NCBI GenBank assembly: GCA_033439765.1
Contig: JAULSN010000004.1
Coordinates: 754,001 to 818,000 of the forward strand
Direction of reading: 5' to 3'
Origin: Lasiosphaeria ovina
Taxonomy: Eukaryota; Ascomycota; Sordariomycetes; Sordariales; Lasiosphaeriaceae
DNA length: 64,000 bases
Of this stretch, positions 9,294 through 20,273 are shown in pieces. Below the pieces are notes generated by a model, which searched no databases, was not told the origin of the DNA, and saw only the letters and a list, made by a program, of their open reading frames with translations. Both the position numbers and the translations under genes were made by a program. Within the stretch, counting starts at the first letter, position 1. The number at the start of each line of letters is the position of its first letter.

Positions 9294-11076
9294 TTTTTTT
9301 TTTTTTTTTCTCATTACGCGTATGCAGCCCGTAGGGCTATGACGCGGCCTATTTAAGCTATAGACGGCTACTCAAAAGGTTATAAGGAAAGACTAATCTA
9401 ATAGGGCATACTAGAGGTAGAAAATCCTAGCCAAAGTCCTATATAAAGTAAGGTTCTTATTCCGTGTACGTTTTTCAAGTTAAAGCGGGTAAGGTATCAT
9501 GTACCTAAAAGGAGGGTAAGTAAGGAAAGGGAGAGAGAGGGTAATTAAGTTAAGCTATCTATTTTGTAGTAGTTTTAAAACCAACTGCAAGATAGTAGCT
9601 AGGGAATCCTCGCGTAGCTGGCGGACTGGTTGGCGGGCTACCTGGCGGGCTGGTTGACCGGCTGGTTAGCCGGCGGGCTTGCGAATTAGCTGCCTACTAG
9701 TAACCTCGGCGTAGGTAGGCCGCTGCTAAGGCGAGGATGCGGCTTGAGAGCGTTGTGGGCCTGGTTCCGGGCCTGAGGGAGGTCTTTGGGGGCACTTCAA
9801 GGCCCAGGCTTGGTGTAGACCACTACAGTTGATGCAACTTGGCGGCTTTTTCGTTACTTTTTCCTGGCATTGCGTTGAGAGGTGGCCTGGCCGGCTACAG
9901 AAGCCACAGATCTGGGGCCCAGTACAAGTGCTAGCGATATGGCCGAAGCCAAAGCATCGATAGCACTGTATTACCCCTGATCTAGGTTTTCCAGTAGGTA
10001 GGGCTGGCTGTGTGGCTGGCTGTGTGACTGGCTGTGTGGCTGGCTGTGTGGCTGGCTGCGTGGCTGACTGAGTGGCTGGCTGCGTGGCTGATTGAGTGGC
10101 TTGCTGCGTGGCTGGCTGTGTGGCTGGCCGTATGGCCGGCTGTGTGGCCGGCTGCGTAGCAGGCTGCGTGGCTGGCTGCGTGGCTGGCTGCGTGGCCGGC
10201 TTAGAAGCCTGCTTTTCAAAGGCTCGTACTCGGAGAGCCTGTACTCCGAGAGCCATATGCTTCATACAGTTGAAAAGGACCTTTATCGTATCGTAGGGAT
10301 ATATATCTTCTTTTCCTTCGTGGTTCCATTTCATGAGCTGGTCGAATGGTAGATATGGCCACATCATAGCCATATCTCCCCATAGGTCCTTTGGAATGAT
10401 ATCCTCAATTTTAGTATCTTCTTCGTAAGGGCTTTTTGCCTCGAGGGGGTTCTTCTTCAAGCGGTTCCCTATATAGCTAGCTATATAGGTAGCTGCGTGG
10501 GTGGCTGCGTGGTTGGTGGCTGCGTGGTTGGTGGCTGCGTGGTTGGCTGTGTGGTTGGCTGCGGGGTTGGTGGCTGCGTGGTTGGTGGCTGCGTGGTTGG
10601 CTGCGGGGTTGGTGGCTGCGTGGTTGGCTGCGGGGTTGGTGGCTGCGTGGTTGGCTGCGGGGTTGGTGGCTGCATGGTTGGCTGCGGGGTTGGTGGCTGT
10701 GGCTATGGCCGTGGCTGTGACTGTGGCTTTAGCTGCCGGGTTGGCTTTGTGGGTGGTGGATTTTTGGGTGGCTTTTTGGGTGGCTTTTTTGGTGGCTTTT
10801 GCTTGGCTGATTCTAGCCCATTGGGTTAAGGTGGGGCTTTCGGGAAGTTCCGTAATCTGCGGTGGGTCCGGCAGGTCGTCTGAAGAATCTTCATCGTCGG
10901 TCTTTGGGCCCAATTGCTTTGCTTTTCGACCCTCCATACGCCCGCGCAACTGGCCGCGCGGTGCAGCCATTGCGTAGGCGTTGAAAGCTCGTCGAGGGCA
11001 ATTGATTAATGTCGCTTTCGTCGATTTTGGTGCTGTTTTGAACCAAATGCGAGTCTTCGTGTTTCTGTGTTTCCTA
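9294..11076 (-). mobile_element. gag-only LINE-tail element, copy 2
   Basis: The same organisation as copy 1, minus strand: leader, ORF, 3' UTR, poly(A) seen as a T run at 9294-9309. The 5' boundary near 11066-11076 is approximate because copy 3 follows head-to-head. The tail is mosaic: the segment at about 9358-9388 matches the LINE variant exactly (CCTTTTGAGTAGCC on the minus strand), whereas the rest matches the gag-only variant. No target duplication can be found between its two flanks. Confidence 0.8.
9726..10970 (-). pseudogene. Gag-like CCHC protein of gag-only element, copy 2 (C-terminus broken)
   Basis: Opens with MAAPRGQLRGRMEGRKAKQL, and the 414 readable residues follow the copy 1 plan: Ala/Thr/Asn/His repeat, conserved DLWGDMAMMWPYLPFDQ block, ATQP repeat, CCHC knuckles. 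A TAG then replaces the Arg codon before QRPTYAEV. A second stop (former Gln, TAA) lies about 20 codons further on, so the basic tail is lost. Repeat arrays differ in length from copy 1 (longer AATN array). It may still give a truncated protein with intact knuckles. Confidence 0.75.
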
Positions 11077-11392
11077 TTCCCTAGCTACTATCTTGCAGTT
11101 AGTTTTAAAACTACTACAAAATAGATAGCTTAGCTTGATTACCCTCCCTCTCCTTTCCTCTTTTACCCTCCTTTTAGGTACATGATACCTTACCCGCTTT
11201 GACTTGAAAAACGTACACGGAATAAGAACCTTACTTTATATAGGACTTTGGCTAGGATTTTCTACGTCTAGTATGCCCTATTAGATTAGTCTTTCCTTAT
11301 AACTTTCTAGATAGCCGTCTATAGCTTAAATAGGCCGCGTCATAGCCCTACGGGCTGCATACGCGTAATGAGAGAAAAAAAAAAAAAAAAAA
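11077..11392 (+). mobile_element. gag-only LINE-tail element, copy 3 (5'-truncated)
   Basis: Begins within the last codons of the gag-like ORF (CCCTAGCTACTATCTTGCAG), runs through the full shared tail and ends in poly(A) at 11375-11392. It lies head-to-head with copy 2. Severe 5' truncation is usual for target-primed reverse transcription. No duplication is found at its flanks, and the host sequence on the two sides of the copy 2 + 3 pair is not contiguous gypsy pol (protease and RT are missing). Confidence 0.8.
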
Positions 11393-12617
11393 GACCAACT
11401 ATTCGTATGGTCACCCCATTGTCAGGAGGCATTTGAGGAACTTAAGCACTCCCTACTCACCGCCCCACTACTCGGATACTTCGACTTCTACGCAGAAACC
11501 CGCATGGAAACGGACTCCTCGAACGGCGTAGTTATAGGAGTGCTCACGTAGATGGGGGAGGATGGCGAATGGCACCCAGTAGCCTATTATTCGGAAACCC
11601 TATAAGGAGCCGAGTACAATTACCCGATATAAGACAAAGAGCTCCTCGCCATCGTCAGAGGTCTGGAAACCTGGCGTACTATGCTATAAGGGTTATAGAA
11701 ACCATTCCTCGCCGTTACCGACTATAAGGCTCTTAAGTTCTACTCGGAGAAGAGACTACTAGGTTAGCGATAAGCGAACTAGTAGGATGATTTATTACGA
11801 TATAACGTCCAGTTCACGTATCGACTAGGGAAGGAGAATATTATAGCGGACGCGCTCTCCCGTAAAATAGAAGATCTGGTTACTATTAAAGCGAAGCGTA
11901 AAGCGGAACGTTATATACGGATCTTTAAGCCACTAGAGGGACAAATCAGTATGCTAGCCTGGGATAAAGGAGATGAACTCCCCTCCCCGGAGTAGACTAG
12001 CATACTAGCCCCAAAGATCTCCCTCCTAGAGAACGACGAACCGCTAACTTAACCTTTAGGTATCGAGGTCATCGATAAGATTATTACCGCTAATCGTAAG
12101 GATCCGGAGATGAGCGTATAGCGAGAGAGAGCGTAATAGGGTAATACCAAGTTCGCCCTATCCGAATTAGGACTCCTTATGCGCGATGGAAAACTAGTAG
12201 TCTTAGGAAAGGATAACCTCCGGATATTACTTATAAAAGAGGTTCATAGTAGAATTATTACGGCTTATCCCGGGCGTGATAAAACTTTCAAGCTCTTAAA
12301 GCTATACTACTAGTAGCCCGAGATAAGGACGTTCTCTAACCAATATATCGCGAACTATATAGCCTACTAACTAGCACGCCACCCTAGGGACAAGACCCCT
12401 AGTTTGCTATATCCCTTGCCTATTCTACTCCGGCCTTGGTCTTCGATAGTTATTAACTTCAAAAGCCAACCCTTAGACCGATATAGATTCGATAATATTC
12501 TCGTAATAGTAGATAGACTTAGTAAGTAACCCTAGTACATCCCCTATTATAAGAATGCCACGGCTAAGGACGCTACCCTAATATACTATGAGGGACCCTA
12601 TCGAGTATTCGGATTAC
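11393..12617 (+). pseudogene. Gypsy A pol fragment: RNase H and integrase N-terminal part
   Basis: Translates, with many TAG/TAA, as gypsy RNase H (EELKHSLLTAPLLGYFDF, ETDSSNGVVIGVL, HPVAYYSETL) followed by the integrase zinc region (AYPGRDKT) and catalytic core start (VIVDRLSK, ATAKDATLIYYEG). The core Asp expected after the zinc region reads Asn (VINFK). The sequence stops at ..VFGL where gypsy B inserted, and resumes at 20274. Protease and reverse transcriptase are absent between 9293 and 11393, so about 1.5 kb of gypsy A was lost at the copy 2/copy 3 junction. Confidence 0.8.
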
Positions 12618-12861
12618 TGTGAAGGCAGGCACATACAAGAGGCGAGGCTGCAAGTAAATAGTGACTAGATTCGTAGATAACTAAGCTAAAGAAAGGAAAA
12701 GGAAAAGAAGAAGCCTGCGTGCCCTGCAGGCTGGCAGTTTTGTGGTGGTGTGCGGGGTCGTGGCCCTAGTCCCGATTGGGAGGAGTGGGGCCTTCACATC
12801 AGGGCTTGTAGCTAGGGCATGGTTGCGGTACCACGGACCTCAGTTCGGCCGTGCTGTGATA
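12618..12861 (-). repeat. Gypsy B 3' LTR
   Basis: 244 bp, TGTGAAGG...GTGATA as read on the plus strand. It differs from the other LTR at a handful of positions. The four I identified are all C-to-T in this copy, three of them at CpA, including the terminal GTGACA to GTGATA. Confidence 0.92.
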
Positions 12862-12880
12862 TTACCCCCCCCTCCCGCGC
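12862..12880 (-). other. Polypurine tract of gypsy B
   Basis: On the minus strand a purine run (GGGAGGGGGGGTAA) lies directly before the 3' LTR. This is the plus-strand DNA primer position of LTR retrotransposons. The tract matches the layout of gypsy A at 21411-21424. Confidence 0.75.
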
Positions 12881-15800
12881 GTAGGGTCCTTTATTCATGA
12901 AGAATAAAAAATGTTGGATCGCGCAGGGCTCGAACTTGTGATTACTTCTTCCTTATTGATCTTCGTAGCTTGCGCTCGCCCGTATTGACGGGTCTATCAT
13001 CGTTATCGTGGTCGTCGGCTGTCTTATCGGCTGCATATATGGTTGTCCATTGCTGTAGGCGCTTTGGCGGCCCTGCTAGGTCGGGGTATTGTTCGTGGAA
13101 CTCGTGTAGCTTCGCGGGGGCGTTCTTGAAGTTCCTAGCTGGGTACTACGTCGGATCTGGGTCCTAGCCTCTCTATTGTACTTGGTACTCGAGGCGGCCG
13201 TGTATTGTTCTTGAGGTTAATATGCGGTCGACTTCCTATTCTTCCTCCTTATTAACTATCTCTAAGGGATTCTCTGCTTCTTGTCCTGATAGTGGGTTAT
13301 TGGTATAACGCTTGAGCCTATCTATATGGAACATATCTATTGCCTTCTAGCTAGTAGGAACCTCTAATCTATAGGAGTGTCTAACTATCTCGACGATCCG
13401 ATAGTACTATCGTATGAGGGGGAAATCTAGCTTGTCGTTAGGTCTGTCCGTAGACTAATTCTTCTTAATAATAAATACTCTATCGCTAGTACCGAAGTCC
13501 GGTTCCCGGCGATGTTTATTAGCTTGGTTGACCTATACTTGTTATGCCTTTTGGATCATCTCCCTAGCGTAGTCGACGTACTTCTATATCGTTCTTAGAG
13601 TATCCTAGGCGTCTTCCTTATTTAGCTTCTCCCTAATTGGTAAGCCCGCTAGCTTGGTACGTTTGGTCCAATCGTATTGGGTGGGTATTTCGAATCCGAA
13701 TAGTACCTCGTGAGGTTCTATTCCCGTACTAGCGTGCGGTAGGCTGTTTTGGGCGAAGTCCATAGCGGGGATCGCTCTTGACCAGTTATCTTAGTAGTGG
13801 TTCACGAACGGTCGAAGTCGTTATTTAAGGTATTGGTTTATAATCTCGACTTGGCCCGTAGTTTGGGAATGCCCTAAGGAAGATAACTTCTACTTGATTC
13901 CCAGGATCTTAGATACTTCGTCTATAAAGTCTGCGATGAATTGGGGTCCCCTATCGCTGATTATTTCGTCGGGGAGTCCAAGGATTCTGAAGGGTCCTTC
14001 GTAGTATATTAGGGCAGCATCCTTAGCCGTAGCGGAGTCCCTATAAGGGATTGTCCAGGCGGCCTTACTTAGCCTATTAATTACTACTAGGGCGTTGTTC
14101 TTGGTGTACTTGTCCTCGGGCATCTTATAGAAGTCTACTACTAGGGACCTCCATCCACGAAGGGGTACTAGGAGGGGCTTAAGGAGGCCCGGGGTCTTAC
14201 TACGGGGCTTCTTACTAGATTGGTATAGGCAGTTCTCGACGAATCGGTCGACTAATCCTATTAGCCGGGGCCACCAATAAAGTTTCGAGACTATTCGGCG
14301 GGTCTTGTTTCTCCCGGGGTATGCGGAGGGCATCCTTAAATGTACTTCGTAGATGACCTTAGTTCTCAGATTCAGTTCCTCTCCGGAGGGTACGACTAGT
14401 CTTCCTTTATATAATAAGATACGGTCTTCTAATATAGAGAAACCGTTAACACCCTATCTCGCCTTTGTACGGTAGATATCGAGTTCGGGGTCGTTCTTAT
14501 TATACCGTAGTAGAGTATCGATCATCTCGTAACCTAATAAAGAAGGGGGCTCGACGTCTTCGTCGATAATGGATATAGCTATAGGGGCTTATAAAGTTAA
14601 TATCGTGGTTACTACCCCTATAAGCTTGAATATCTATATAGTCCTTTATAGCTCTTGCTTCTCCTTCTAGGTCTTAATATCTTCCGACTTTCGAGATAGT
14701 GCGTCTGCGGCTATATTCTCGGTTCCTAGTTAATAGGTAATCTGGAAATGGTATTGGGATATAAGATCGGCCTATCCGGCTTGTCTTAAGTTTAGGAGTC
14801 TCTTTATACTGAAGTATTCTAGAGCCCTATGGTCCGTAATAATAGTAAAGGGCTAATCTCGGAGTCCTATTAGCTCGGCTCTCCAAACTATTAACCCTCT
14901 AACGACTACTATTAACTCTTTATCGTAAATTGGGTAGTTTAACTCGGCTCCGTATATAGTTTCTAAATAGAATATAGTAGGATACCATTCCTTATCGTCC
15001 GTCTATAGTTAAGATAGTACTCCTACGTAGATACCTCCTGACGCGTCGGTTTCTATCCGGGTCGGTAGTTCGTAAGAGAAGTGCCGAAGTATCGGAGCGG
15101 ATATGAGTTTATCCTTTAGCTCTTCGAAGGCTACTTGATAGTCTTCGGACTATTTAAATACCTGGCCTTTCCTCGTTAAGCTAGTTAGGGGTTTGGCGAT
15201 ACGGCTATAATTCTATACGAAGCGCCGGTAGAAGTTATAATATCCTAGGAATGACTATACTCCTTTAAGGTTACGGGGAACGCTCCAGTCCCTAACGGTA
15301 GCCACTTTCTCGGGGTCTACCGCTATCCTAGTCGTGGAGATGATAAATCCTAGGTACTTGGTTTTAGTAACGTGGAATTTGCACTTCTTTAAGTCGGCTT
15401 AGAGTCCTACTTATCTCAGGCGATATAGGACTTTAGCTATATGGGCCTCGTACTCTTCGGGGTTCTTAGAGAAGATAAGGATATTATCGATATAGGCGCT
15501 ATAGAAGTCGTCTAGGTATCCTAATAAGATCTCGTTAATATATCGCTGGAAAGTTGCTAGGCCGTTAGTTAGGCCGAATAGTAAGACCCGGTATTTATAG
15601 GCCCTATATCTCGTCCGGAAGGTTATAAGGTCCTCGTCCTCTAGGCGTATCCGGATCTTATGGAAGGCTTGCCTAATGTCGATCTTAGTGAAGATTTTGG
15701 CTTTCCCGATACGAGTTATAGTCTCGTTAATGAGTAGTAGGGGATATCGATCCTTTCTCGTTATCGCGTTAAGTCTCCGGTAGTCTACGTAGAAGCGTAT

Positions 15801-18292
15801 TCCGCCTCCTGGCTTTAGAGCGAGTAGTATTGGCGCTACCCAGGCTGCTGAACTACTAGTAATGAATCCCTTTACTAGGTTCTCTATAATATATTATTTA
15901 GCGATCTCCAATTCCTCCAGGGATATCTTATAGAGTGGACTATACCCTAAGTCTTTAGGGGCTTTGCCTTTAGAGAGGGTAATCTAATGGTCGTACGTCC
16001 CCTAGTACTCGGCCAACTTATCGGAGGTAGCTTTACTAAATACGTCGAGGTAGTTATAGTAGACCGGTAGGACGAGTTTCAGGGCTTGCTCCCTAAGGTT
16101 CTATTCATCTTGAGCTAAGGGATCTGGTAGTCCCGGATCGCCGAGGGGTGTCCGCTTGACCTCGATAATTTGCTGAATCTCCTAGAGGCTGGTATATATA
16201 GTAGGGGTCTTTTTTATATAGATCGTAAAGGTTACCTCGTTCACTACGGCGATATCGGGAGGGCGCTCCTTATACTAGCTAATATAGTCTCGCTATATCC
16301 TATACCTCCCGAACTTATCTTCTAGAGGGTAGTCTAGTTTTCGGTCCCTAGCTAGGTTCCTTCTTGAGGTAGCTGGGTCGGGGGCCTCTAGGTTCTTTAG
16401 TGGTAATTCCTACTAGAGGTCCCGTTCTATTACTTCTAGACCTTCGTCCTATAAGACCTTCTTTCTCTTCTTACTTAACTTCTGAAGGATAGTTACCGGT
16501 CCTTAGGGCGATCTAGGTCTCGGGGTTGTTAAAGGGAGTATTTCTCGTTCCGCTTTCTAGTTCTCGAGTTCTTAGAGCCTCTTCTTAATTGCTTCTCTAT
16601 CCCTTTATCTCTTGATCTCCTTTTCCAGTAGTATATTCCGGCGGTCTATATCGGCTTAATAAGATGGGTCGGGTAGAGAGTCGGTTATGTGGTCTATCGA
16701 TATGGTAGTCCATATAGGGGGGTCTAAGGGGAGGTCTTCGGGGAACTCGAGGACTTTGGTCTTGGATCTGGTCTTAATATTATATTTTTCCAGAAACTTA
16801 TCTCCGATAATAAGGTCGTGGTTATTACCGGTAACGATCATCGCCTCGTATCGGAAAGTCCGGCCTTAGATCTTAATATCTCCGTAGAGGATACTATTAA
16901 TCTTCTACTTTCTACTCCCGTCGTACCCTCCTATCTGGGCGGGGTTGGCGGCGTACTTAACTCGGTCGAGGTAGAGAAATTTCCTTAATCGTTTAGTAAA
17001 GGGGATACCGATAAAGATATACCCGGTTACTCCCGTATCTATAAGTATATTAGTAGTAGATAAAGATATTCCATTATTTACTATAGTACAATCCGCGAGG
17101 AACTTAGGTCCCCCTAATAAGGGTTTCTAATTAATGAATTTGCCTGAATCGTAATGTATTAAGGATACCTTCCCTGGGAGGGAGTTCATATTCCCCAGGG
17201 TCTCTAGTTTTCCGAATCGCTAGAAGTGTCGGAGCTAGTAGAACCGGAATCCGTATCGGCCGGCTTCTCCTTCTTATTCTTGCTCTTACTAACGGAGGCT
17301 ACCGAGGGCTTCTTTTTATCCTGAGCTGCCTTATCTACGGCGGTTTTCTCGGGGTACTCCAACTTGGTATGTCCGAGGTTACGGCAATAGAAGTAACGAC
17401 CCTCCTTAATAAATTAAGCGATTTCTTCTTTACTAAGTCGGCTTCTTAACGGTCCGGATCCTTTAGCCGTAGGCTACGTAGTAGGGGTACGCCTTGCGTT
17501 ACCGTTACTATTCTTGGCTCCGGAAGGGGCATCCTTCCGACGCTCCTATCCTTGCTTAAGACTTAGGGATATGGCTAAGGCTAAGCGAGTATACTTCTCG
17601 AAATTAATACCAGGGTCTTCGTAAGAGACTACGAGGTTGGTCTAGAGTATAGTAGTTAACTTACGCTTGAACTCGCGCTTCCACTTAGACTTGGGCTTCC
17701 GGCACTACCCAGCTAGGCGAACGAACTCGTTCTTAAACTTGGGAAAGTCATCTCTAGGTCGAAAGACCAGTTTCTCGTACTTAGATAGGGCTTCGTCTTC
17801 CTTAAATTGGTCGTAGTACTTATTCCATAGGTGACTTAGTAATTCCTCTAAAGTAGTGATCTAGTTAGGGGTGCCCGTTCTTATATAAGGAAGGAGGTTC
17901 AGGGCTGCGTCTCTACCTAGTCGTCCCTGGATATAAAAGACTTTGGTCCTATCGGTAACGAAGTAGTCTTTATTTCCCTCTAACTTATTCTCCATTAGTT
18001 AGTACTATATATTAAAGGTTACCTAATCCTTGGACTTGTCTACCGAGAAGACCGGGGGGTCGGTCATTTTGGTACTACGATCCATCTTGGATCTGGCTAA
18101 GACCTCCGTTACGTTAGTAAGGGGGGTAACTCCACGGCTAGTAGATCTCTGTCTTAGGGGAGTAGGAGGACCTTCCGTAGTACGTGGGTTCGGGAATATA
18201 TTAATAAGATAGGTCGCGATTACGGCGTTAAGGCTCGTAATTTGCTTACTTAGTTTCTTCTTATCTCCTTAGAGACTTACCACTTACTCCTA

Positions 18293-18304
18293 GATATCTT
18301 CTTT
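18293..18304. repeat. Target-site duplication of copy 4 (left)
   Basis: GATATCTTCTTT, with its partner at 19196-19207. Confidence 0.9.
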
Positions 18305-19195
18305 TTCGCAGCCGGCCACACAGCCAGCCACGCAGCCAGCCACGCAGCCGGCCACCCAGCCAGCCACCCAGCCAGCCACGCAACCGGCCACACAGCCAGC
18401 CACGCAGCCAGCCACACAGCCAGCCATACAGCCAGCCACACAGCCAGCTATACAGCCAGCCATACCTACTGGAAAACCCAGATCAGGGGTAATACAGTGC
18501 TACCGATGCTTTGGCTTCGGCCATATCGCTAGCACTTGTACTGGACCCCAGATCTGTGGCTTCTGTAGTAAGCCAGGTCACCTCTCAACGCAGTGCCAGG
18601 AAAAAGCAACAAAAAAGCCGCCTAGTTGCATCAACTGTAGTGGACTACACCAAGCCTGGGCCTTGAAGTGCCCCCAAAGGCCTCCCTCAAGCCCGGAACC
18701 AGGCCCGGAACCAGGCCTGAAACCAGGCCCACAACGCTTTCAAGCCGCATCCTCGCCTCGGCAGCGGCCTACCTACGCCGAGGTTGCTAGTAGGCAGCCA
18801 ATTCGCAAGCCAGCCGGCCAACCAGCCGGTCAACCAGCCCGCCAGGTAGCCCGCCAACCAGTCCGCCAGCTACGCGAGGATTCCCTAGCTACTATCTTGC
18901 AGTTAGTTTTAAAACTACTACAAAATAAATAGCTTAGCTTGATTACCCTCCCTCTCCTTTCCTCTTTTACCCTCCTTTTAGGTATATGATACCTTACCCG
19001 CTTTGACTTGAAAAACGTACACGGAATAAGAACCTTACTTTGTATAGGACTTTGGCTAGGATTTTCTACATCTAGTATGCCCTATTAAATTAGTCTTTCC
19101 TTATAACTTTCTAGATAGCCGTCTATAGCTTAAATAGGCCGCGTCATAGCCCTACGGGCTGCATACGCGTAATGAGAGAAAAAAAAAAAAAAAAA
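18305..19195 (+). mobile_element. gag-only LINE-tail element, copy 4 (5'-truncated)
   Basis: Starts within the ATQP repeat and runs through the knuckles, ORF end, shared tail and poly(A). It is flanked by the perfect 12-bp duplication GATATCTTCTTT (18293-18304 and 19196-19207). The insertion is in gypsy B gag, in the opposite orientation to gypsy B. Confidence 0.9.
18306..18932 (+). pseudogene. Gag-like CCHC protein of gag-only element, copy 4 (N-terminus missing)
   Basis: The frame is open from the truncation point to TAG at 18932: ATQP repeats, CYRCFGFGHIASTC, CGFCSKPGHLSTQC, CINCSGLHQAWALKC, then TYAEV and the basic tail ending LLQNK. No stop codons are present. It lacks the N-terminal half and any start context; the first in-frame ATG is at 18663, after the knuckles. 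It matches copy 1 almost exactly over this stretch, indicating recent insertion. Confidence 0.8.
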
Positions 19196-19207
19196 GATAT
19201 CTTCTTT
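19196..19207. repeat. Target-site duplication of copy 4 (right)
   Basis: GATATCTTCTTT immediately after the poly(A) tail; gypsy B gag resumes here. Confidence 0.9.
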
Positions 19208-20024
19208 CTTATTTATAGTACTAAAGAGTTTATCCTTAAGACGCTTGGCCTAATCGTCAATTAAGGCTAAAAAAAGAGTTTTCTTATCGTATATTTATAC
19301 GATAGTACGGTCGAGGTCGATAGCGACCGAATGGAGGTCTATTACCTACTACTTATAGGCGATCATCATATTATGGCGTAACTTGAACTCGATGAATATA
19401 CTCTCTAGGTGCTTATAGACTAGCTTAGTAAAGTCATTATAGTCCATCTAGCCTTCGAAAGGGATCTAACCCTCGTTGGCTTCTATAAGAACCTGGAAGG
19501 GAATGACTGGGGCCGTTTTTCCGCTCTAGGGGTTGACGTCTACCAAGGTCTATAGTCGGGCCACCAGGTCTTTAACTAGGTCTTCTATCGTATTAGTAAA
19601 ACGAATATCGGGAAGAAGACCCTTCATTCCTTGGATCCATTCCGATAGGTTCTCTAGTTCAGGTGTTCCTAAACGACTACCCTGGGGACTTCCTTGGGTA
19701 GTTACTGTGGCGTAATCGATGCTAATACCGACTGCCGTCGATCTTCGACGTAGCGAGGTATTAGGTCGACGCTTGTCGCCATTAATGAAGCTCTCTGCGG
19801 CTTCTAGGTCAAACCTAACCTCCTGCTGAGCACGCTCGCGCTCAGGCTTCGACATCGAAGTGCTCTGGGGCATAATGTCGGTAGTACGTGGCGATCGCGC
19901 CGCGTATTAGTTCTGGGGGGTTCTGGGTTCCTGACGATTCTTCTCGCGTGGTCGTACGCGATCGTCAATCAAGGGTGGGATATTATTTGGGCCTTCCCAG
20001 GCAAAGGAAAAGAGCTTAGTTAAA

Positions 20025-20268
20025 TGTGAAGGCAGGCACATACAAGAGGCGAGGCTGCAAGTAAATAGTGACTAGATTCGTAGATAACTAAGCTAAAGAA
20101 AGGAAAAGGAAAAGAAGAAGCCTGCGTGCCCTGCAGGCTGGCAGTTTTGTGGTGGTGTGCGGGGTCGTGGCCCTAGTCCCGATTGGGAGGAGTGGGGCCT
20201 TCACATCAGGGCTTGCAGCTAGGGCATGGTTGCGGCACCACGGACCTCAGTTCGGCCGTGCCGTGACA
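20025..20268 (-). repeat. Gypsy B 5' LTR
   Basis: 244 bp, TGTGAAGG...CCGTGACA on the plus strand. It is almost identical to 12618-12861 and less mutated. The ATTAC duplication follows at 20269-20273. No clear tRNA primer-binding site could be recognised just inside it. Confidence 0.92.
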
Positions 20269-20273
20269 ATTAC

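Larger units (their letters stand above)
12942..19873 (-). pseudogene. Gypsy B gag-pol, RIP-inactivated and interrupted
   Basis: Gag starts near 19873 (MPQSTSMSKPERERAQQEVR), is cut by copy 4, and continues to a zinc knuckle near 17355-17400 where two of the three Cys read Tyr. A protease with DTG (ILIDTGVTGY) lies near 17030. RT palm at 15494-15483 reads YIDN instead of YIDD, a TpG-to-TpA change that removes a catalytic Asp. RNase H (RIETDASGG, YITDHRALEY-like) is near 15050-14800. Integrase is at 14340-13850 (AYPGRNKT, VVINRLSK, SDRGPQF; 147 codons open at 14333-13890). A chromodomain-like end (RG*DPDPT*Y) is near 13180, and a stop at 12942. Nearly every Gln and many Trp codons are stops, so nothing functional can be made. 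Confidence 0.88.
12618..20268 (-). mobile_element. Gypsy B: complete Ty3/gypsy LTR retrotransposon, RIP-inactivated
   Basis: A 7651-bp element on the minus strand bounded by two 244-bp LTRs (12618-12861 and 20025-20268) and a 5-bp duplication ATTAC (12613-12617 and 20269-20273). Internal order on the minus strand: gag, protease, reverse transcriptase, RNase H, integrase, chromodomain, polypurine tract. It is inserted in the integrase gene of gypsy A. It is itself hit by gag-only copy 4 (18305-19195). Dense stop codons at Gln/Trp positions show RIP-type decay. Confidence 0.92.

Noticed and set aside
10497..10977. Long ORFs opposite the gag-like genes with Gly-Cys-Val-Val or Ala-Trp-Leu-Val runs (also at 2324-3163)
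   Set aside because: They are reverse-strand readings of the ATQP and AATNH minisatellites, which stay open in several frames because the repeat unit is a multiple of three.
9294..11392. A single insertion inverted by twin priming
   Set aside because: Twin priming leaves only one poly(A) tail; here both arms have the complete tail and poly(A) at the outer ends.
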